From JAILLW01 sp045640525 (GTDB lineage: Bacteria > Bacillota > Clostridia > Lachnospirales > Lachnospiraceae): 43,599 nucleotides of DNA. The position numbers and the translations under genes were made by a program. Of this stretch, positions 1-6,577 are shown piece after piece; within the stretch, counting starts at the first letter, position 1; the number at the start of each line of letters is the position of its first letter. Below the pieces are notes generated by a model. It was not told the origin of the DNA, did not search any database, and saw only the letters and a list, made by a program, of their open reading frames with translations. The stretch is taken from assembly GCA_045640525.1 (NCBI GenBank), contig JAZUFE010000044.1, forward strand, positions 1 to 43,599, read 5' to 3'.

Positions 1-189
1 AGATTCTTAAAAGAAAACACAGTTACAAGCCCATTTGTATTAGCCGATTATATATCAGAACATCCTGATGCTTTTACCGTATTTCGCAGATCTGCAGCGT
101 GGTTCAGTTCATGCCTTAGTTATAACAGAGAACTTGTTAGGGGACGAGTCCCTCATCCAGCCATTCAAGAACCCGCATACGAATCATAG
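1..189 (+). CDS. C-terminal end of an unrecognised protein (cut by window edge)
   Basis: An open frame enters from the left edge and runs 62 codons to a TAG at 187-189. It ends in ...AIQEPAYES. I do not recognise a family. The stop codon overlaps an AGGAGG ribosome binding site (188-193) serving the next small ORF, so the two are probably translationally coupled. Real coding is supported by the uninterrupted frame to the edge and this coupling; the function is unknown. Confidence 0.5.
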   Translation, partial: RFLKENTVTSPFVLADYISEHPDAFTVFRRSAAWFSSCLSYNRELVRGRVPHPAIQEPAYES

Positions 190-198
190 GAGGCAGTA

Positions 199-378
199 AT
201 GAAAGCAACAAATGAATACGGAATAGTATCAGATGTATTAATCAGCAGATGCTCCAGTATTTCTGTTCCTTTCTTTGGATCAGGGTATCTTTTATCCGGA
301 TCTAAGAACTTTCAACTTTTCACTAAAATTGAGATTCCTCAAGGTTGGTACACAATAATCTTAAGACCAATAGATTAA
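199..378 (+). CDS. Small 59-residue protein, unknown function
   Basis: A short ORF from ATG 199 to TAA 376-378, with a strong AGGAGG site 5 bases upstream that overlaps the preceding stop codon. The protein starts MKATNEYGIV and ends with a Gly-Trp-Tyr / ILRPID stretch. It has no obvious membrane segment or signal peptide. It is followed directly by a hairpin terminator, so the pair 1-189 / 199-378 looks like the end of one transcript. No family recognised. Confidence 0.5.
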   Translation: MKATNEYGIVSDVLISRCSSISVPFFGSGYLLSGSKNFQLFTKIEIPQGWYTIILRPID

Positions 379-422
379 ACTGTGAGCGAGGAATCTGCAC
401 AAGCAGTTTCCGGTTATTATAT

Positions 423-453
423 AGGCCTGGTCGTAAGACCTGGCCTTATTTTC
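423..453 (+). terminator. Intrinsic terminator after the left-edge ORFs
   Basis: Inverted repeat AGGCCTGGTC / GACCTGGCCT (423-432 and 437-446, one T-T mismatch, GTAA loop) followed by TATTTT. A second inverted repeat, GGCAAGA / TCTTGCC (461-467 and 480-486), lies just downstream. The gap 379-567 otherwise holds the promoter of the next gene. Confidence 0.7.
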
Positions 454-493
454 TGCTTCTGGCAAGATTGCGATAGCGTTCTTGCCGGAAGCT

Positions 494-521
494 TTGGCGA
501 GATATCGCTATATGTTATAAT
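494..521 (+). promoter_or_regulatory. Sigma-A-type promoter for the SanA-like gene
   Basis: TTGGCG (494-499), a 16-bp spacer and a perfect TATAAT (516-521), about 46 bp before the ATG at 568. It is read from the sequence only; the start site is not mapped. Confidence 0.55.
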
Positions 522-567
522 ATACGTAAAAGTTCTACCCTTATTGTTGAGAAAGATTTAACGAATA

Positions 568-1242
568 ATGAAACATATTAAGTTTGTAAAAATATTTATA
601 TTCTTAATATGCCTTGCAATAATTGCAGGCGTACTTTTGTTAGGTCTTAATTCATATATTAAGAGCCATACAAGGGACATGATTATTAATTCTGATCAAG
701 TTGCTGATATTACTGATACTGATTGTATTATTGTTCTTGGCTGTAAAGTAAAAGCTGATGGCAGGCCAAGTGATATGCTTCATGATAGATTACAAAGAGG
801 CATTGAACTTTATAATCTTGGCACTGCTCCTAAACTTTTGATGAGTGGAGATCATGGACAAACTAATTATGATGAAGTAAACACTATGAAGCAGTTTGCT
901 ATTGACTCTGGGATTCCTTCAGAAGATATTTTTATGGATCATGCTGGATTCTCAACATATGAAACTATGTACAGAGCAAGAGATGTGTTTTGCGCTAAGA
1001 AGGTACTAATAGTTACGCAAGAATACCATCTATACCGTGCATTATATATTGCAGAAAAACTGGGTTTAGATGCTTACGGAGTTTCTGCGGATTATCATAT
1101 ATATGCTGGCCAATCAGCAAGAGAAGCTAGAGAAATTTTAGCAAGATGTAAAGATTCAATAAAAGTATTATTTATGCCAAAGCCTACATATTTAGGTGAA
1201 CAGATACCTATTACAGGCAATGGTGATTTAACTAATGATTAA
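568..1242 (+). CDS. SanA/YdcF-like membrane-anchored protein (DUF218)
   Basis: A 224-residue protein with one N-terminal membrane segment (about residues 6-28) followed by the DUF218 fold: the DCIIVLGC strand, 'DRLQRGIELY', the 'LLMSGDH' loop, an acidic/Ser-Thr 'FSTYETMYRA' segment and 'VLIVTQEYHLYRAL'. SanA in enterobacteria is linked to envelope barrier function (vancomycin exclusion) and YdcF is a related fold; the biochemical role is not settled. The ribosome binding site is weak. The gene is noticeably more AT-rich than those from 1.7 kb onward, as is the small gene behind it, so both may have a different history from the rest of the window. Family call is firm, function is not. Confidence 0.85.
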   Translation: MKHIKFVKIFIFLICLAIIAGVLLLGLNSYIKSHTRDMIINSDQVADITDTDCIIVLGCKVKADGRPSDMLHDRLQRGIELYNLGTAPKLLMSGDHGQTNYDEVNTMKQFAIDSGIPSEDIFMDHAGFSTYETMYRARDVFCAKKVLIVTQEYHLYRALYIAEKLGLDAYGVSADYHIYAGQSAREAREILARCKDSIKVLFMPKPTYLGEQIPITGNGDLTND

Positions 1243-1268
1243 ATCGGAAAATATCAAGGATGTTTGTT

Positions 1269-1598
1269 ATGGAATCTATAATTGTTCCTATTGCTCTTGG
1301 GATTCTGCTTATAGTCCTTGGAGTAAATAATTATAAAGGTAATATTAATTCAATCCATTGGTACCATAGAAAACGAGTTACAGAAGAAAACAAAGCTGTT
1401 TTTGGGAAGCATATAGGAATTGGCACAATAGTTTGTGGTGCTGGCTGTGTTTTGTTTGGACTTTTCTCTGGTTTAACAGAGCTATTGGATCAACCTATAT
1501 TCATCATCATTGGTGGAGTTATAGTTGTGGTGTGCATGGTTGTGGGCCTTGGAATAAGCTTTTATGCTATGTTCAAATATAATAAAGGTATCTTTTGA
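1269..1598 (+). CDS. Small integral membrane protein (DUF3784-like)
   Basis: About 109 residues with three hydrophobic segments: an N-terminal helix, a middle helix around 'GIGTIVCGAGCVLFGLF' and a C-terminal helix rich in Ile/Val/Gly. A short soluble loop 'YHRKRVTEENKAVFGK' separates the first two. An in-frame ATG at 1260 also exists, but AAGGA at 1256-1260 sits at a proper 8-base distance only from ATG 1269, so I prefer 1269. It lies 26 bases after the SanA-like gene and probably shares its transcript. The layout resembles small Firmicutes membrane proteins of the DUF3784 type. No function assigned. Confidence 0.65.
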   Translation: MESIIVPIALGILLIVLGVNNYKGNINSIHWYHRKRVTEENKAVFGKHIGIGTIVCGAGCVLFGLFSGLTELLDQPIFIIIGGVIVVVCMVVGLGISFYAMFKYNKGIF

Positions 1599-1695
1599 TT
1601 CTAGCGACTATGCTATTTTTATCTTTGTTGTGAATCCAAAACATATGAACCGCAAATTAGTTCATAAAAAGAAGTAAGAAATAATAATTTATCTC

Positions 1696-1726
1696 TTGAC
1701 TCGTCCCTTAGAGGATAGAATAGAGT
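1696..1726 (+). promoter_or_regulatory. MerR-type promoter/operator with 19-bp spacer
   Basis: TTGACT (1696-1701) and TAGAGT (1721-1726) are separated by 19 bp, the over-long spacing typical of MerR-family targets. The spacer carries the pseudo-palindrome CGTCCC-TTA-GAGGAT. It lies directly upstream of a MerR-family gene, which suggests autoregulation by DNA distortion. A transcript starting here begins after the GTG at 1725, which supports the ATG at 1755 as the start codon. Confidence 0.65.
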
Positions 1727-1754
1727 GTCAGATGTGGAAAGGAGATTTGCAATT

Positions 1755-2546
1755 ATGCTTAAAATCAGTGAGTTTTCAAAACTTTCGCATTTGACAGTAA
1801 AAGCCTTGAGGTTTTATGAAAAGGAAGGCCTTCTTAAACCTGCCTCCGTTGACGAATGGAACGGTTACAGGTTTTATGAAACCTCTCAGCTTGAAATCGC
1901 TGCAAAGATAAAGTCGTACAGACAGCTTGACTTGTCAATAGATGAAATCAAAGCAGTTTTTAATGGGGCTGATGTGAAAGAAATCCTGCAGGGAAAATTC
2001 AAATCACTCGCAAAAGAAAAACAGCTGATTGAATCTCGTCTTTCCATAATAAAATCAATTTTGGAGGACAATGAGATGAAATACCAAGTGACAGAGAAAG
2101 TGATTCCCGAGAAAATCGTTTATACCGCAGAAACTGTATTAAAGACTTATTCAGACAGTATGCAGTGGATTCCGTTTGTCGGTCAGGAGTGTCTTAAGCT
2201 GAACCCGGACATGAAATGTGCAGAACCGCCGTATGAGTTCTGTGAGTATCTTGATGGCGAGTATAAAGAAACGGATATTAGAATCAGACACAATGAAGCA
2301 GTAACGGCATTCGGAAAAGAAAGTGAACTTATCAAGTTTAAAAAGCTTCCGGAGGTAAAGGTCCTGAGCATATACCATAAAGGTGCCTATGACAAAATCG
2401 GTGAAGCATACGCATTTCTTATGAAATATGCTGAGGAGAATGGATATACCACAGCAGGACTTGCCAGAGAATGTTACATTGATGGAATTTGGAATAAAGA
2501 ATCGGAAGAAGACTGGCTGACGGAAATACAGTTGCCGATTGAATAA
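1755..2546 (+). CDS. MerR-family regulator with GyrI-like effector domain
   Basis: 263 residues. Residues 1-70 form a MerR winged helix ('MLKISEFSKLSHLTVKALRFYEKEGLLKP', then 'GYRFYE'). A helical linker (about 75-108) follows, and the C-terminal 150 residues look like a GyrI/AraC effector-binding domain ('VIPEKIVYTA...', 'VLSIYHKGAYDKIGEAYAFLMKYAEENG', ending 'DWLTEIQLPIE'). This is the BmrR/BltR architecture, in which hydrophobic cationic drugs bind the C-terminal domain and switch on an efflux gene. ATG 1755 has GGAAAGGAG upstream; an in-frame GTG at 1725 overlaps the promoter. A terminator follows, so it is monocistronic. A MATE pump lies two genes downstream but has its own regulator; the target may be the gene itself. 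Confidence 0.9.
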   Translation: MLKISEFSKLSHLTVKALRFYEKEGLLKPASVDEWNGYRFYETSQLEIAAKIKSYRQLDLSIDEIKAVFNGADVKEILQGKFKSLAKEKQLIESRLSIIKSILEDNEMKYQVTEKVIPEKIVYTAETVLKTYSDSMQWIPFVGQECLKLNPDMKCAEPPYEFCEYLDGEYKETDIRIRHNEAVTAFGKESELIKFKKLPEVKVLSIYHKGAYDKIGEAYAFLMKYAEENGYTTAGLARECYIDGIWNKESEEDWLTEIQLPIE

Positions 2547-2558
2547 CGAGATTTGGAC

Positions 2559-2595
2559 CTCCGGCTTCCCTTTGAGGACGCCGGAGATTTTTTGT
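2559..2595 (+). terminator. Intrinsic terminator of the MerR gene
   Basis: CTCCGGC (2559-2565) pairs with GCCGGAG (2580-2586), followed by ATTTTTTGTT. Perfect 7-bp stem and a good U tract. Confidence 0.85.
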
Positions 2596-2639
2596 TATGA
2601 CAATGAGCGAGTGCACGATCATGGTTGCATGAAATTGTG

Positions 2640-2669
2640 TTGACGAATAGTTGAAAATTCAACTATAAT
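2640..2669 (+). promoter_or_regulatory. marR-MATE promoter containing a palindromic operator
   Basis: TTGACG (2640-2645), 18-bp spacer, perfect TATAAT (2664-2669). The spacer holds the inverted repeat TAGTTGAA-AA-TTCAACTA at 2648-2665, whose right end overlaps the first two bases of the -10. A bound MarR dimer would block RNA polymerase, so the MarR/MATE operon is very likely autorepressed. Confidence 0.8.
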
Positions 2670-2706
2670 AGGAGAGCGTTTTGCAATTGAAAGTGAGGAG
2701 AAAATC

Positions 2707-3141
2707 ATGGATTTTCAACTATTGTATTCCTTGATGAAAATGACCAAAGGCTTTGCCCATGGACAGGTGAAAGAAAGCGGTTTAAATGATACGGAATGTA
2801 TGATTTGCTCATATGTTTATGCTCATGAGAACTGTTCGCAGGATGATATTTCAAAAGGTCTGTGCATGGATAAGACAACAATAGCCAAGGCAGTGTTAGG
2901 GCTTGAAAACAAGAACTTCATTATGCGTATACCGGACAAGGTTGATAAAAGGCGGAATGTTCTTAACATGACCTCGGAGGGGATGAATAAGTGTTCACAG
3001 ATACTTAATCTTCATAACGATTGGATGAGCAGATTAATGGAAGAATTATCCGAAAATGAGCAAAAGCAATTTGAATCATACTGCAATCGCCTCATCGAAG
3101 CAGCAAAGCGAATTCGAAAAGAAAGTAAGGAAGAGGGATAA
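2707..3141 (+). CDS. MarR-family transcriptional regulator
   Basis: 144 residues with the MarR winged-helix plan: dimerising N-terminal helices, 'CMICSYVYAHENCSQDDISKGLCMDKTTIAKAVLGLENKNFIMRIPDKVDKRRNVLNMTSEG' as the helix-turn-helix plus wing with the D-KRR wing signature, and C-terminal dimer helices. The start has a GAGGAG site at 2695-2700. The stop lies 4 bases before the MATE gene, so they form one operon. By analogy with MepR/MepA it probably represses its own promoter and the pump, and is released by a drug-like ligand. The palindrome in the promoter supports this. Confidence 0.92.
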   Translation: MDFQLLYSLMKMTKGFAHGQVKESGLNDTECMICSYVYAHENCSQDDISKGLCMDKTTIAKAVLGLENKNFIMRIPDKVDKRRNVLNMTSEGMNKCSQILNLHNDWMSRLMEELSENEQKQFESYCNRLIEAAKRIRKESKEEG

Positions 3142-3145
3142 CTAA

Positions 3146-4495
3146 ATGCAAAAAGACAGTACGAAATCAATTGAATCCTTTGCAAACGATCCGATTGCAA
3201 AGGTAGTAATTAAGAATAGTATACCGGCACTTATAGCCATGATTATGGTTATGGTATATAACCTTGCCGATACGTTTTTCATAGGAATGACGGGAGATGA
3301 CTTACAGGTTGCTGCGGTATCACTGGCTTCTCCGGTCTTTATGATTTTTATGTCACTGGGAACTTTATTCGGAGTTGGCGGAAGCTCAGTTATTTCAAGG
3401 GCATTGGGAGCAGGTCGAACAGAGCATGCCAAAAGGACAAGTTCCTTCTGCTTTTGGGCAAGTACCGCAGTGGGACTTGTGTTTATGGCAGTTATATGGG
3501 TATTTCTTGATGAACTTACGGTGATGCTTGGTGCAAGCGAAAATACGATGGACTATGCAAGAAGCTATCTTTACATTACAGTAGGATGCGGTGTGTTTTC
3601 CATGATTTCAAATTGTCTTTCCAATGTGATCAGAACCGAAGGCGAGCCAATGAAGGCTATGACAGGAACGCTCATAGGAAATCTCTTGAATGTTATTCTT
3701 GACCCTATCATGATTCTTGGATTGGGCTGGGGAATTACGGGAGCCGCTGTTGCAACAGTAATAGGAAATGTCGTAAGTGCATTATATTACTTAGCATATT
3801 TCTTTAGAAAGAATACCTCCCTGAGTATTCGCATAGGGGATTTTTCGATGAAAGAGAAAATTGCGGTGGACGTGTTCGCAATAGGAATATCTGCATCTTT
3901 GGTGAATCTTTTGTCCAGCGTGACAGCCATTATCGCGAACGGTCAGCTTGTAGAATACGGCGATATGTATGTTGCAGGGTATGGAGTTACATCAAAGGTT
4001 CTTATGGTTATTACATTATTCGGCGTGGGCGTCGGAAGTGGAGTACAACCGTTGTTTGGATACTGCTATGGGGCTAAAAACAAGAAACGACTTGTTGAAG
4101 CAATTAAGTTTTCTTCCATTTTTGGTGTTGTACTTTGCCTTGTCATTGCCCTGTTATGCTTTGCGCTTGCCGGACCGATTGTAGGCATTTTTCTTACGGA
4201 TGTGACAGCTTATGAAAAAGGAGTCGAGTTTACCAAGATTTTAATGTCGACGGCTTGGTTGATAGGGCCGTTTGTAATATGCCAGAACACACTTCAGGCA
4301 ATGGGAGAAGCCCTTCCGGCTCTTATTGCATCGGTAATAAGGCAGGCTGTGATTTTCATTCCGGCTATGTTTATACTTCAAGGTATTATGGGAGCCAACG
4401 GACTTATATGGGCTCAACCTGTTACGGATGTGCTTTCACTGGTTATTATAGTAATTATGCTTGCAGGCAAAATTAAAAAGATAAACGTTGCCTAG
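3146..4495 (+). CDS. MATE-family multidrug efflux transporter (MepA-like)
   Basis: 449 residues, the usual MATE length, with about 12 hydrophobic segments in two similar halves. The N-terminal half has 'VYNLADTFFIGMTGDDLQVAAVSLASPVF' and 'GVGGSSVISRALGAG'; the second half has 'GVGSGVQPLFGYCYGAKN'. These are standard MATE landmarks. The pump exports cationic compounds using a Na+ or H+ gradient. It is co-transcribed with the MarR gene 4 bases upstream. Substrate range cannot be read from the sequence. Confidence 0.93.
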   Translation: MQKDSTKSIESFANDPIAKVVIKNSIPALIAMIMVMVYNLADTFFIGMTGDDLQVAAVSLASPVFMIFMSLGTLFGVGGSSVISRALGAGRTEHAKRTSSFCFWASTAVGLVFMAVIWVFLDELTVMLGASENTMDYARSYLYITVGCGVFSMISNCLSNVIRTEGEPMKAMTGTLIGNLLNVILDPIMILGLGWGITGAAVATVIGNVVSALYYLAYFFRKNTSLSIRIGDFSMKEKIAVDVFAIGISASLVNLLSSVTAIIANGQLVEYGDMYVAGYGVTSKVLMVITLFGVGVGSGVQPLFGYCYGAKNKKRLVEAIKFSSIFGVVLCLVIALLCFALAGPIVGIFLTDVTAYEKGVEFTKILMSTAWLIGPFVICQNTLQAMGEALPALIASVIRQAVIFIPAMFILQGIMGANGLIWAQPVTDVLSLVIIVIMLAGKIKKINVA

Positions 4496-4518
4496 AACGA
4501 AACCTCAAAATGATTATA

Positions 4519-4547
4519 TTGACATACGGCTCCTTTTAGGCTAATAT
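4519..4547 (+). promoter_or_regulatory. Promoter of the mntP leader
   Basis: Consensus TTGACA (4519-4524), a 17-bp spacer and TAATAT (4542-4547). Transcription should start near 4554, exactly where the riboswitch aptamer begins. Confidence 0.75.
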
Positions 4548-4553
4548 TAATAC

Positions 4554-4645
4554 ACTCATGAGGGAGTAGAAAGCACGAATGTGTATCAAGTCAACATGCT
4601 GATTCCTTGAATCTGGCTTGATTTAAATATCGAGACTCATGTATA
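4554..4645 (+). ncRNA. yybP-ykoY manganese riboswitch aptamer
   Basis: The transcript shows the hallmark blocks of the yybP-ykoY (Mn2+) class. CATGAG (about 4557-4562) pairs with CTCATG (4636-4641) to close the P1 stem. Just inside are the conserved AGGGAGTAG on the 5' side and CGAGAC on the 3' side, with a GTCAAC segment in between (near 4590). It stands directly before an mntP manganese-exporter gene, which is the best-known context of this class. The call rests on motif recognition and context; no covariance search was run. Confidence 0.88.
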
Positions 4646-4689
4646 ACTGCGAAGCTATACGTGTGGTCTGTATATATGGATTAAATATA

Positions 4690-4722
4690 ACAGGTATGGC
4701 TTGGCTATATCTGTTTTTTTTT
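4690..4722 (+). terminator. Riboswitch-controlled intrinsic terminator
   Basis: ACAGGTATGGC (4690-4700), TTG loop, GCTATATCTGT (4704-4714): an 11-bp stem with two G-U pairs followed by eight or more T. It lies between the aptamer and mntP. The arrangement fits an ON switch in which Mn2+ binding prevents termination and allows export pump expression. Confidence 0.85.
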
Positions 4723-4781
4723 ATGACAACTGCCAATCAGTGAGCAGGGAAGATTACTCGACTATTTTGGAGGAGGGAATG

Positions 4782-5372
4782 ATGTATATTACCTATATTT
4801 TTCTCGTGAACAGTGTACTTTTGGGCGTAGGACTTGCCATGGATGCGTTTTCTGTATCGCTTGCAAACGGACTGAATGATTCCCAAATGAGTAAAACAAG
4901 AATGTGTATCATTGCCGGAGTGTTTGCAATATTTCAGGCTGTAATGCCAATGATTGGATGGACTTGTGTTCACACAATTGTTCAGTATTTTTCTGCGTTT
5001 GAAAAATTTATTCCGTGGATTGCACTTGCCCTGCTTTTGTATATCGGCGGGAAAATGTTGATAGAAGGAATCAAGGGTGGAGATGAGGAACTTGCTGATG
5101 CAAAAAATCTTTCATTTGGTGTGCTTATGATTCAGGGAGTTGCTACTTCGATTGATGCGCTTTCGGTTGGTTTTACAATTGCTGACTACAATTTGTTGAT
5201 GGCATTCATTTGCGCTTTGATTATTGCGGTTGTGACGTTTGCAATTTGTATTGCCGGTCTTTTTATTGGGAAAAGAGTCGGAATCAAGCTTGCCGGCAAA
5301 GCCAATATTTTTGGTGGTATAATTTTAATTGGTATCGGGATTGAAATCTTTGTTACAGGATTGATAAAATAA
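4782..5372 (+). CDS. mntP: Manganese efflux pump MntP
   Basis: 196 residues from ATG 4782, with six membrane helices in two repeats. The signatures 'GLAMDAFSVSLANG' in helix 1 and 'GVATSIDALSVGFTIAD' in the second half carry the conserved membrane Asp residues thought to coordinate Mn2+ in this family. GGAGGAGGG at 4769-4777 fixes the start at ATG 4782 (or the adjacent ATG 4779); an upstream in-frame TTG at 4701 lies inside the terminator hairpin and cannot be the start. The product exports Mn2+ across the membrane. Expression is expected to rise with manganese via the upstream riboswitch. Confidence 0.93.
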   Translation: MYITYIFLVNSVLLGVGLAMDAFSVSLANGLNDSQMSKTRMCIIAGVFAIFQAVMPMIGWTCVHTIVQYFSAFEKFIPWIALALLLYIGGKMLIEGIKGGDEELADAKNLSFGVLMIQGVATSIDALSVGFTIADYNLLMAFICALIIAVVTFAICIAGLFIGKRVGIKLAGKANIFGGIILIGIGIEIFVTGLIK

Positions 5373-5425
5373 ATATGATGGAGAGATTCCATGACGAAAA
5401 TTGATAGATTTGGAGGAAAAGCAAT

Positions 5426-6535
5426 ATGGGACACAAGAATGACCCCCTAACCCCGTCCCTAGGGGTTCTTGCAATGGTGGTTGTATTGATGCTGTGTGTG
5501 GCATGCTCCGCACCGTCTGCTTCAGACTTCGATGCATCAGCGCCGGCAAATGAAACATCCGATGCAGAAATTACTTATGAGTTTACCGCCGAGCAAATGA
5601 AACAGGCCGTAACCGAAACTGTATTTCCTTCAACTGCAGGAAAACTTCAGGTGCTGGGTACATGTCTTTGTGCGCAGGATGGTCATCCGATTCAGCTTCG
5701 CGGTGTGAGTACGCATGGCATACAATGGTTTCCGAATTATGTAAACCAAGAGCTGTTTAATGAACTTCACCGGGATTGGAATGCCAATGCCGTCAGACTG
5801 GCATTATATACGGCAGAATATGACGGATATTGTAACGGCGGCGATCAAACCAAGCTTAAGGAATTGATTATGAACGGCGTTGAATATGCCAATAATGCCG
5901 ATATCTATGCAATAATAGACTGGCATACAATGCGTGACGGAGACCCGACAACATATGAGGATGAAGCGATTAAGTTTTTTGATGAGATTTCCGCATCGTG
6001 CAAAGACTATGATAATGTGATATATGAAATATGCAATGAGCCCAATACCGTACCTTGGAAGGTAATACGAGAATATGCAATGAAGGTTATTCCCGTGATT
6101 CGTGCAAATGATGAGGATGCGGTCATTTTGGTAGGAACTCCCATATACTGCAAAGCTCCTACGGAAGTTAAGAAGGGCCCCATCACGGAATATGGCAATA
6201 TAATGTATGACCTTCACTTCTATGCTGCATCTCACCAAAAGAGTATTCAGGTTGAAGTGGATGGCTGCCTAAAGGCAGGAATCCCCATTTTTGTAAGTGA
6301 GTTCGGAATATGTTCGAATACCGGAACAGGCAGTCTGAATTATGAATGGGGCGAAAGCTGGATGGAGCTGCTCAATGCCAACGCTGTCAGCTATATGTGC
6401 TGGCAATTTTCGAATAAGCATGAGAGTTCTTCTTTGATTAAGGAAGAATGTACCAAGTTTAGCGGATTTAGCGATGATGAGTTGAGTGAACAGGGTATTT
6501 GGTATAAAAATGTATTGAAGCGGAATAATCAGTAA
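5426..6535 (+). CDS. GH5 endoglucanase-like lipoprotein
   Basis: 369 residues. A hydrophobic segment (12-26) ends in a Cys at 27 (LCVAC), a weak lipobox, so this is probably an exported lipoprotein. Residues about 70-360 are a glycoside hydrolase family 5 barrel: 'LRGVSTHGIQW', 'NAVRLALYT', 'IDWH', 'YEICNEPN' with predicted acid/base E205, 'YDLHFYA' and 'VSEFGICS' with predicted nucleophile E292. GH5 enzymes of this subtype cut beta-1,4-glucans. The ATG at 5426 has GGAGG at 5412-5416, but the first residues come from a palindromic element and the n-region is poor in positive charge. A better-looking old start may be ATG 5391 in another frame. It follows mntP by 53 bases without a terminator. 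Confidence 0.88.
   Translation: MGHKNDPLTPSLGVLAMVVVLMLCVACSAPSASDFDASAPANETSDAEITYEFTAEQMKQAVTETVFPSTAGKLQVLGTCLCAQDGHPIQLRGVSTHGIQWFPNYVNQELFNELHRDWNANAVRLALYTAEYDGYCNGGDQTKLKELIMNGVEYANNADIYAIIDWHTMRDGDPTTYEDEAIKFFDEISASCKDYDNVIYEICNEPNTVPWKVIREYAMKVIPVIRANDEDAVILVGTPIYCKAPTEVKKGPITEYGNIMYDLHFYAASHQKSIQVEVDGCLKAGIPIFVSEFGICSNTGTGSLNYEWGESWMELLNANAVSYMCWQFSNKHESSSLIKEECTKFSGFSDDELSEQGIWYKNVLKRNNQ
5427..5468 (+). repeat. Palindromic REP-like element at the start of the GH5 gene
   Basis: A C-rich stretch very unlike its surroundings: GGGACACAAGAATG, then five C, then AACCCC (5449-5454) pairing with GGGGTT (5462-5467), with CCCTAGGG inside. It resembles short repeats containing GGGACACAAGAA and CCGTCCC that I recall from clostridial genomes, but this was not checked. 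It supplies codons 1-14 of the downstream gene. Boundaries are approximate. Confidence 0.45.
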
Positions 6536-6577
6536 CTGCAAAAGGTTGACATAAAATCAAAAAGGGGGGATCGCAAT

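Noticed and set aside
141..160. GGGGACGAGTCCC-type palindrome as another copy of the element at 5427-5468
   Set aside because: It shares only a short G/C core, lies within an open frame and lacks the GGGACACAAGAA half; similarity is within chance. The CGTCCC at 1702 is explained by the MerR operator.
1602..1622. Terminator after the small membrane gene
   Set aside because: TAGC/GCTA stem of only 4 bp before a T run; too weak to call.
4701..4781. N-terminal extension of mntP from an upstream TTG
   Set aside because: It begins inside the riboswitch terminator hairpin; the GGAGGAGGG site belongs to ATG 4779/4782 and MntP proteins start with that sequence.
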